NCBI GenBank assembly: GCA_041946675.1
Contig: JBHGAU010000002.1
Coordinates: 1 to 64,000, forward strand
Direction of reading: 5' to 3'
DNA from: CAWBKV01 sp041946675
GTDB taxonomy: Archaea > Halobacteriota > Methanosarcinia > Methanotrichales > Methanotrichaceae
Length of the DNA: 64,000 nt
Part shown: one piece after another, positions 42,054-48,824 of the stretch
Layout: every line of letters starts with the position of its first letter
How positions within the stretch are numbered: position 1 is the stretch's first letter
Notes under the pieces: generated by a model
What the model saw: only the letters and a program-made list of their open reading frames with translations
What the model was told of the DNA's origin: nothing
Databases searched by the model: none
Made by a program: the position numbers and the translations under genes

Positions 42054-43778
42054 TCAAGATGAATCGGCCCCTCTGAGCCGGGCCATCTCTTTTCTGCCTT
42101 TCGCTCTGGCCTTGCTTCTAAGCTCGTCCTCAGATAAGAGCTTGCTCAGCTCCTCCTCATCGGTTTCGCACTCCAGGTGAAGCATATCCATCTGGGCCTT
42201 CAGAGATTTGAGCTTGTTCTCGAGCACTCTTCTCTTGTGCTCGGTCTCCTCCCCATTAAGAACTACTTCCGCCCGCTCCTTTGCCTCCTGAGCAATGCGC
42301 TCTGTGCCCATGAGCAATCCGCCCTGAGGTCCCACATAGACGTCCAGGATCTTCACGCCGCAGTCTGTAATCTTGTACTCGCGTGTCTGGTTTGAGTGCT
42401 CCATGCCGCGTGATTTGATTACCGTAATTCCGCGGTTGCGTTCATTTCCATTATCGAACATGCGCAGCCACAGCCATGTATCCATCAGGGATGAAATACC
42501 CTCTGCCTTAGACCCAGTCTCATCCTCATCCTCTATAAGGCTAGTACAGAAAGGTGTTATGCCCATTGTCTTGATGTAATCTACCAGCCTAGTCAGCATA
42601 AACTTAACATCGTTTGAAGTTCCTGCATTTACAAAGTTTGAGACTGGATCGACGACCACAGCATCCGGCCGGATTTCATCGATCAGCTTGCGCATCTCGA
42701 TCAGGTGCATCTCAAGGCCGTGCGCCATAGGACGGCCTGAAAAGATGTGAAGGAGTCCTGCATCTATCCACTGAGTGAGATTGATGCCGATTGAGCTCAT
42801 GTTGCGGCATATCTGGCTCGGCGACTCCTCGAAGGCGAAGTAAATGCATCGCTCGCCGCGAGAGCATGCGGCATCAACGAAATGGCTTGCGAAGCTTGAT
42901 TTGCCCGTGCCTGCAGTTCCTGTTAGAAGGATGCTGCTTCCGCGGAAAAAGCCCTTGCCGCTAAGCATTGTATCAAGCCGCTCAATGCCGGATGATATTC
43001 TCTCAGTTGTGGCAACATGCTCAAGCCCCAGGGATGTTATGGGCAGAACGGAGATGCCATCCTTCTCTATCATGAACGGATACTCGTTCATGCCATGTGA
43101 AGAGCCGCGATATTTGATTATTCTCATCCTTCGAGTGGCGATCTGATTCTCCATGCGGTTATCGAGGAGTATGACGCAGTCTGCAACGTATTCCTCAAGG
43201 CCGTACCTGGTTAAGGTTTTCTCGCCCTGCTCGCCGGTGATGATGGCAGTTACACCCTTGATCTTCAGCCACCGGAATAGCCTTCTAAGCTCAGAACGAA
43301 GTATGGCCTCGTTCGAAAAACCGGAGAAGAGAACTTCGATCGTATCTATGACTATGCGCTTAGCTCCGATGGCATCGATAGCGCTTCCCAAACGGATGAA
43401 CAACCCTTCGAGATCGTACTCGCCCGTCTCCTCGATCTCATTCGAATCGATATAGATATAATCGACTAATATTTTGTTCTGCTCCTGAAGCTTTCCCAGA
43501 TCAAATCCGAGAGAATTAAAGTTCTTCGTCAGCTCATCAGCGGTCTCCTCAAAGGCTACGAAGACCCCAGGCTCGTTATACTTCGATGCACCCTCTGAAA
43601 GAAACTGCATAGAGAGAAGTGTCTTTCCTGAACCTGCACTTCCACAAATAAGAGTCGGTCGTCCTTTTGGAAGCCCTCCGTCTGTGATCTCATCAAGGCC
43701 TTTTATGCCTGTGGGCGATTTCTCCAGGAGATTTGCGCAAGAACTAATATCATCAGTAATGAGGTCCCTTTCTGTCAT
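42054..43778 (-). CDS. KaiC-like double RecA ATPase (cassette 1)
   Basis: A 574-residue KaiC-family protein, the first gene of cassette 1. Domain 1: Walker A GSAGSGKT (46-53) and FVAFEETADELTKN; domain 2: TGTAGTGKSSFASHF, YFAFEESPSQICRN and KSRGMEHSNQTREY. The autophosphorylation-equivalent positions read GISSLMDTW (Ser-Ser), but the residue matching Thr426 is Lys, unlike cassette 2. A charged coiled coil of about 65 residues ends the protein (RRVLENKLKSLKAQMDMLHL). Upstream lies a gene-poor 280 bp, presumably with the operon promoter. Confidence 0.93.
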   Translation of the reverse strand: MTERDLITDDISSCANLLEKSPTGIKGLDEITDGGLPKGRPTLICGSAGSGKTLLSMQFLSEGASKYNEPGVFVAFEETADELTKNFNSLGFDLGKLQEQNKILVDYIYIDSNEIEETGEYDLEGLFIRLGSAIDAIGAKRIVIDTIEVLFSGFSNEAILRSELRRLFRWLKIKGVTAIITGEQGEKTLTRYGLEEYVADCVILLDNRMENQIATRRMRIIKYRGSSHGMNEYPFMIEKDGISVLPITSLGLEHVATTERISSGIERLDTMLSGKGFFRGSSILLTGTAGTGKSSFASHFVDAACSRGERCIYFAFEESPSQICRNMSSIGINLTQWIDAGLLHIFSGRPMAHGLEMHLIEMRKLIDEIRPDAVVVDPVSNFVNAGTSNDVKFMLTRLVDYIKTMGITPFCTSLIEDEDETGSKAEGISSLMDTWLWLRMFDNGNERNRGITVIKSRGMEHSNQTREYKITDCGVKILDVYVGPQGGLLMGTERIAQEAKERAEVVLNGEETEHKRRVLENKLKSLKAQMDMLHLECETDEEELSKLLSEDELRSKARAKGRKEMARLRGADSS

Positions 43779-44056
43779 AGGTTGATTTCCTTAAAGCATC
43801 AGATATTGCGGTTTTTCCAGTAATCCCTCTCGAATCGATCCATCAATCATTTGTGTTATTTCAAAGATGCAATCTAGACATATAAACTTAATCAATTGTT
43901 TATAATGTGTATCTGTCAGCAGCTCGTCACCAATGCCTTCTCCACCATCTCCAGCATTAGCAGTTAAAGCTCCTGGCTAGATTTTTCACTTTCTGTAACT
44001 CTATAAAAACGATACTTTCGAAATTGCGGCGTATTCAGCAACAATTATTTTATTTT

Positions 44057-44326
44057 TCAGTTTTTATTCTTTTGATGAGAGACAATATTATGCAATAATG
44101 TGAAAAGATCCTCCGCTATCAGGATCATCTTTCCAGTGTCATCTACGACCTACAGACCAATAGGCAATGAGTCCACGATAGCCTGAGGACTGTTCAGTGC
44201 ATCAGATAGGACTTCAGGCACATTTGCTGGATCACTCACACACCTTGTCTTGAGTTCTTCCAATCGCTGTGAAAGCTCGGATACCTTTGGAGTGGAGCTT
44301 AACAGGAAATGCAGGAAAAATTTCAT
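44057..44326 (-). pseudogene. Broken PAS-sensor fragment
   Basis: From ATG 44326 the frame codes MKFFLHFLLSSTPKVSELSQ, then a helix (RLEELKTRCVSDPANVPEVL) and NSPQAIVDSLPIGL, which is the start of a typical PAS sensor domain. An in-frame TAG at 44150-44152 interrupts it exactly where 'VVDDTGKMILIAED' continues; the frame then ends at TGA 44057 after 30 more codons. No kinase part follows. I read it as the remains of a PAS kinase related to those in the Kai cassettes. The remainder of the 43779-44360 gap shows no other gene. Confidence 0.5.
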
Positions 44327-44360
44327 CTAGATAGAGGCTAAAGAGATTTAAGGTGAGATA

Positions 44361-44525
44361 ATGGATAAATACGTCTGTAAAGTATGCGGGTATATCTACG
44401 ATCCTGAAAAAGGGGATCCGACACAGAACATCGCACCTGGAACATCATTCGATGATCTGCCCGATGATTGGATCTGCCCCGAATGCGGCGTCGGGAAGGA
44501 TCAGTTCGAGAAGATGGTTGAGTGA
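44361..44525 (+). CDS. Rubredoxin
   Basis: A 54-residue one-iron electron carrier. Both Cys pairs are intact: YVCKVCGYIYDPEKGD and WICPECGVGKDQF, with the aromatic core (Tyr, Trp, Phe) of the family. AGGTGA stands 6 bp before ATG 44361. It lies 70 bp upstream of the ferritin gene on the same strand. The pair is probably used in oxygen or peroxide defence and iron handling in an anaerobe. Confidence 0.95.
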   Translation: MDKYVCKVCGYIYDPEKGDPTQNIAPGTSFDDLPDDWICPECGVGKDQFEKMVE

Positions 44526-44595
44526 TTTGAAACAGTAAAGGTTTATGCTGCCATTGATATTATCTGCGACGGCAATTATGCAGAAGGATGACATT

Positions 44596-45156
44596 ATGCT
44601 TAGTCAGAAGATGGCGGATGCGCTCAATGGGCAGGCGAACAGAGAGTTTTATTCTGCCTATCTTTATCTCTCGATGTCTGCTTACTTTGAGTCCTTGGGC
44701 ATGCGGGGAATGGCAAGCTGGATGAGAGTCCAGGCTGGAGAAGAGCTCGTGCATGCCATGAAGATGTACGATTATGTAGTCGGCGCAGGCGGCAGGGCAA
44801 AGATGCTCGCGGTCGAGGAGCCCCAGTTCTCCTGGGCATCGCCGGCTGAAGCTTTCCAGCATGTGTGGAATCACGAGCGTGCTGTTACCGGACTCATAAA
44901 AGCTCTAGTCGGAGTCTCGATCTCAGAGAAGGATGATGCAACAAACAAATTCCTGCAGTGGTACCTGGATGAGCAGGTCGAGGAGGAGGAATCCTCCGAT
45001 ACGGTGCTGAATAAAGTCAAGGCCGCAAGCAGTGATGCAGGCAAGCTTCAGGCTGTGGATAAGGAGCTTGGTCAGAGGCGCTTTAAGTTCCCCAGGGGAT
45101 ATAACATATTTCCATTTGGAACTGAAGGCATGAGCATCGGGTCACTGAAAAGGTAA
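44596..45156 (+). CDS. Ferritin (non-haem)
   Basis: Iron-storage ferroxidase of 186 residues from ATG 44596, which follows AAGGATGA; the frame is open back to 44545, but the extra residues are not ferritin-like. The ferroxidase ligands are present: NREFYSAYLYLSMSAYFES (first Glu), GEELVHAMKMYDYV (Glu and His), LDEQVEEEESSDTVLNK (later Glu). It ends in a longer-than-usual tail (RFKFPRGYNIFPFGTEGM). It is a neighbour of rubredoxin. Confidence 0.93.
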   Translation: MLSQKMADALNGQANREFYSAYLYLSMSAYFESLGMRGMASWMRVQAGEELVHAMKMYDYVVGAGGRAKMLAVEEPQFSWASPAEAFQHVWNHERAVTGLIKALVGVSISEKDDATNKFLQWYLDEQVEEEESSDTVLNKVKAASSDAGKLQAVDKELGQRRFKFPRGYNIFPFGTEGMSIGSLKR

Positions 45157-45264
45157 CGGCAACTGCAAAGCAAGATGGTCGCATCTTCCTATCATTTTTT
45201 ATGACTTATTAGATTGACTTAACTTTGTCATATTGAACAGAGAATTAAGAAATATCATTAATCA

Positions 45265-45996
45265 TTACACATTCTCTACAGGCTTAAGTATAACGTTCAT
45301 CGAAGGGTGTGCATGATCGGGCGATTCACCTTTGGTTACCAGATTAGTAATTATTGGTGCAATTTCCGCCAGCGGCTTGATGAAGTCCACATCATCTATC
45401 CTTATGGCGGCCTCAGGCATACTGGGGACATTGGGGTCTTCTTGGACGATTACCTTTCCGCCCAGCCTCTTTATAACCAGAGATCCAATAGCCCCATCCT
45501 GGCCTGCACCTGTCAGGATTACAGCAATAGCTCTATCCTTGTAACTGGTAGCCATTGTTACGAATAGGACATCTGCCGCTGGCCTGGTGAATTGGACCTT
45601 ATCAAGAGTGGCAAGCGAGAGGGTTCCGTCAGGATTCACCATCAGGTGCTTATCACGCCTGGCTGTATAGATTGTGCCCCTGGTGAATCTTTCCCCATCC
45701 TCCGCCTCTTTAACCTTTAAAGATGTATGCTGGCTAAGGATCCTCGCCAAATTGCTCTCAACATGAGGGCTCATATGCTGGACCACCAGTATAGACGCAG
45801 GGAAGTCTGCTGGAAGGCTGGAGATTATCTCAGTTATTGCCTTGATGCCATCAGCAGAGGCTGCCAGGGCTATGACATCAAAATGACTACCCCCGGAGGC
45901 ATCTATAGCACCGCTTGTCTTAGATAGTTTTTCATTATTTGACGACTGCATGTATTTTCTTAGTACTTCAAAGGATATAACTCTAATGCGTCTCAC
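45265..45996 (-). CDS. CheB-type protein methylesterase domain, no receiver
   Basis: A 243-residue protein with a CheB catalytic domain from residue 38. The putative triad is S48 (ALAASADGIKAI), H74 (VVQHMSPH) and D167 (LTGAGQDGAIG). The usual Gly-x-Ser-Thr-Gly-Gly nucleophile context is changed to Ala-Ser-Ala-Asp-Gly. The N-terminal receiver of chemotaxis CheB is absent and no cheR, cheA or receptor gene is near, so it may act on another substrate or pair with a distant kinase. Start GTG 45996; ATG 45951 is equally possible. Confidence 0.82.
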   Translation of the reverse strand: MRRIRVISFEVLRKYMQSSNNEKLSKTSGAIDASGGSHFDVIALAASADGIKAITEIISSLPADFPASILVVQHMSPHVESNLARILSQHTSLKVKEAEDGERFTRGTIYTARRDKHLMVNPDGTLSLATLDKVQFTRPAADVLFVTMATSYKDRAIAVILTGAGQDGAIGSLVIKRLGGKVIVQEDPNVPSMPEAAIRIDDVDFIKPLAEIAPIITNLVTKGESPDHAHPSMNVILKPVENV

Positions 45997-46143
45997 AACA
46001 CTCTGTATTATAATTTTAATGTTTGATGCTATTCCAATGCGATAAAGTCAAGTTAAATTATTTAGCAGTAATCTATACATCTCTCCTAAGGATACCTATA
46101 TTTACCTCAGAAACATTGCTACAATGCAGCCGAGGTAATACCC

Positions 46144-46869
46144 ATGAAATGGACTGCGCTTCTGATAGCATCACTGATGCTTCTGTCCCTTTGTGCTATG
46201 GGACTGCCAAATCAATACAGCACAAGAACTTCAGGCGGCGCGCCCACGCCGATGACTCCAACGAGCCCTGAATCTCTGGGCCTTCAGATGCCATCACCGA
46301 TAGAATCCTCCCAGGCTCCAGCTGCACAGGAGAATCCAGAGGGTCTGATGAGCACAAGTCAGGATATGGCCTATTCTGCTGCGCCCCAGGGTGCAAGTTT
46401 GATGGCCCCCGGCGCTACGGGCTCCGCAGTTACCCAGATGGTGATCCCGCCAGGCGGCTACGCTCCAAACATTCTCTATATCGCATTTGCGCCCCAGACT
46501 GTGACAGGCTGCTATCTATATGCTAATCTGCCTTTGTGGCTGCAGACTTCAGGCTATGGCAGCGCCTGGTTCTATGAATGGTATCCAAGTGGACGGCTGG
46601 ATATTAACTATGCGGGCTACATAAACTATCCCGGATGGTATAAGAGATGGTTCTTTGCTGATGTGCCGGGCTGGCATATCCTGCAGTATAACTGCAACGG
46701 CTGGAGCAACTACGCCTATGTCTATGTTTATGGACAGGGACCAAGCAACTGGGTCAACCCCGGACCTTATTATCAGCCCAATCCTTTGCCCTATATGCCG
46801 CAGGAATCAAATCCCCCGATCTATCCCTTCCCACAAGCCAATCCGCCAACAGGCCCCGTGTTCAATTGA
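46144..46869 (+). CDS. Secreted Pro/Tyr/Trp-rich protein, unknown function
   Basis: A 241-residue protein with a signal peptide (MKWTALLIASLMLLSLCAMG), a Pro/Ser/Thr/Gln-rich disordered stretch to about residue 100, a compact domain rich in Tyr and Trp with two Cys (TVTGCYLYANLPLWLQTSGY, then WHILQYNCNGWSNYAYVYVY), and a Pro-rich tail (NPLPYMPQESNPPIYPF). The aromatic beta-rich centre suggests a small binding domain displayed on a flexible stalk. No family recognised. Confidence 0.75.
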   Translation: MKWTALLIASLMLLSLCAMGLPNQYSTRTSGGAPTPMTPTSPESLGLQMPSPIESSQAPAAQENPEGLMSTSQDMAYSAAPQGASLMAPGATGSAVTQMVIPPGGYAPNILYIAFAPQTVTGCYLYANLPLWLQTSGYGSAWFYEWYPSGRLDINYAGYINYPGWYKRWFFADVPGWHILQYNCNGWSNYAYVYVYGQGPSNWVNPGPYYQPNPLPYMPQESNPPIYPFPQANPPTGPVFN

Positions 46870-46986
46870 GATAAATCAAGTAAGAATAAATAGAGACGAG
46901 ATAAAGCTGGGACAAACATAGGGCGAAGCTGAGACGGTTGGATTCATTGAACACATGCTCCCTCAGCCCATGCTTTATCTATCATC

Positions 46987-47217
46987 TCATCTCTTCCGCC
47001 ACTTTCCTGATCTTTCATCCTTCTCATAAACCTGCTTCACAGCCGACCAGGCAACTTTATGTGCAGTCTCCTCTCTGGATGCATCCCCCTTGCGGTCCTT
47101 CGGATTTGCATATTCCTCCCATGCATTATTGAAAGCTTTAAGATAAATCTCCTGGGCATGCTCCGGCAGATTTTCACGTACACTAGCCGGAAGTTCGTCT
47201 ATTCTTCTATAAGGCAA
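46987..47217 (-). CDS. ChaB family protein
   Basis: A 76-residue ChaB-like protein: LPYRRIDELPASVRENLPEH, then AQEIYLKAFNNAWEEYANP, and the C-terminal AHKVAWSAVKQVYEKDERSG. I set the start at TTG 47217 because GGAGGA lies 6 bp upstream and the family begins right there; the frame is open to 47289. In bacteria ChaB is called a cation-transport regulator, but that function is poorly supported. No transporter is adjacent here. Confidence 0.85.
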   Translation of the reverse strand: MPYRRIDELPASVRENLPEHAQEIYLKAFNNAWEEYANPKDRKGDASREETAHKVAWSAVKQVYEKDERSGKWRKR

Positions 47218-47349
47218 CTCTAATCCTCCAATAAGAAATTTAATTCGATTATTAATTAATTTTTCTTTTTGAATGCAACCGCAATTCAACCTCGATAATA
47301 AACCTCTTAAGGCTGCACATCATTTAGACATCATTCAGGAATCAAGCCC

Positions 47350-48408
47350 ATGCCAGTCAAACTTCGAATAGCCACATTCAATCTGCTGAATCTGGATAAC
47401 AAAAGCGGGCGTCCTCCGACCCTAGAGGAGAGGATACCAGTCATGAGGCCTCAGCTCGTTCGTATTAACGCTGATATTCTCTGCCTCCAGGAGGTATGCG
47501 GCCAGGGCGACCGTGGACATCTGCGGCTTGGCGCCCTCAATAAGCTTCTTGAATGTACGCCTTATGAGGGCTTCCACAGGATATCAACAGTGGCAGATGA
47601 GAGGGGGAATGCCTATGAGAGCCATAACAACCTGGTCATACTCAGCCGCTATGAGATCGTTGAGCACCATCAGTACCTTCATACTTACGCTCCATCGCCC
47701 AGGTATCAGAAGGTCACTGCCCAGCCCGAGGAGCATGAGGCAAAAGAGGTATCCTGGGATAGACCGATACTTCATGCGAAGATTAAGCTCCCAAACGATA
47801 TAACCCTGGACGTTATTAACCTGCATCTGAAATCGAGGCGGCCTACGAGTATCCAGGGACATAAGATTGATGAAAGAACCTGGAGGACAGCATCCGGCTG
47901 GGCGGAGGGCGTCTTCATATCGTCTATGAAACGGATAGGTCAGGCCCTTGAGACACGCATTTTGATCGATAAACTCTTCGATGAGGATCCCTCTGCCCTC
48001 ATAGCAGTATGCGGCGACTTCAATGAAGAGTTTGATGAGGTTGCACTTGAGGCCATCAGGGGAGATCTGGAGAATACAGGCAACCTCGACCTGGCAATGA
48101 GGATCATGGTTCCATGCGAGCGCAATATTCCGGGGCCTGCAAGGTACTCTTTCCTGCATAACGGGAAGGGGAAGATGCTGGATCATATCCTTGTGTCCAG
48201 GACGCTGCTTGCCTATTTCACAGGCTCTGAAGTACATAACGAGCTGCTCCACGACGAATCCATAGTCTTTACTCCAAGGGTATTTTATCCCGAGTCGGAT
48301 CATGCACCTGTCATAGCGCGGTTCGAGCTGCCTGAAGCAAAAATTAAATGGGCGACGGTTCCTCCTAAGGAGAGAAGATGCGATAGGAGGGGCAGGTGGA
48401 ACGGGTAG
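47350..48408 (+). CDS. Endonuclease/exonuclease/phosphatase family protein
   Basis: A 352-residue EEP-fold metal-dependent hydrolase. The active-site series is complete: ATFNLLNLD, ILCLQEVCG, DVINLHLKSRR, AVCGDFNEEFDEVALEAI, MLDHILVS and ESDHAPVIARFELP. The fold serves nucleases, sphingomyelinases and phosphatases alike, and the substrate here is undetermined. There is no signal peptide, so it is probably cytoplasmic. A long insertion (about 150-230) includes WRTASGWAEGVFISSMKRIG. Monocistronic. Confidence 0.88.
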   Translation: MPVKLRIATFNLLNLDNKSGRPPTLEERIPVMRPQLVRINADILCLQEVCGQGDRGHLRLGALNKLLECTPYEGFHRISTVADERGNAYESHNNLVILSRYEIVEHHQYLHTYAPSPRYQKVTAQPEEHEAKEVSWDRPILHAKIKLPNDITLDVINLHLKSRRPTSIQGHKIDERTWRTASGWAEGVFISSMKRIGQALETRILIDKLFDEDPSALIAVCGDFNEEFDEVALEAIRGDLENTGNLDLAMRIMVPCERNIPGPARYSFLHNGKGKMLDHILVSRTLLAYFTGSEVHNELLHDESIVFTPRVFYPESDHAPVIARFELPEAKIKWATVPPKERRCDRRGRWNG

Positions 48409-48824
48409 TCAGCAAAGAAAATCGTTTTGTGGAAATCTACTGGCTTTAGTTTATTTTAGGGAGCCGATCTGATATAGTTTTCGTCCAATAAACGAAAATA
48501 TGTCCTCATTTTGGCCAGAACTTTTGAATATTTTGCGGAGCTGATAGCTATGCAGTTATCATCCTTACTCTCTCTTATTCATGCCATTTTAACCGACAGC
48601 TTAATATCCATTGATATCTTATTCGACTTTTGTCGAATACAAACTCGTCATGCTGCGTTGGAGGGAGATAAATTACCTGATATACGGCTCGCCGCGAATA
48701 TATTACTATGAATGGCATTGTATAAGTAGTAACATAAGGCATATCTTATTATGATCACTACTGTTCATATTATCTAGTAAAGTTCTCGAATAATACTTAG
48801 GTCTTTGATCAAGAGGCGAATTAG
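48409..48824. promoter_or_regulatory. Intergenic region with two hairpins before the trehalose gene
   Basis: No gene is supported here. Two inverted repeats stand out: TTTTCGT (48478-48484) with ACGAAAA (48492-48498), and a perfect 8-bp stem TATTCGAC (48620-48627) with GTCGAATA (48632-48639) around TTTT. The first could end transcription of the EEP gene; the second could be an operator or attenuator for the trehalose gene. AAGAGGCGAATTAG precedes ATG 48825. Confidence 0.4.

Noticed and set aside
44057..44326. Pyrrolysine-containing gene
   Set aside because: A TAG in frame could encode pyrrolysine in some methanogens, but the frame ends soon after and lacks a kinase domain, so a pseudogene is simpler.
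48511..48711. 66-codon plus-strand frame before the trehalose gene
   Set aside because: It spans the perfect hairpin at 48620-48639, has no ribosome site, and the product shows no recognisable pattern.
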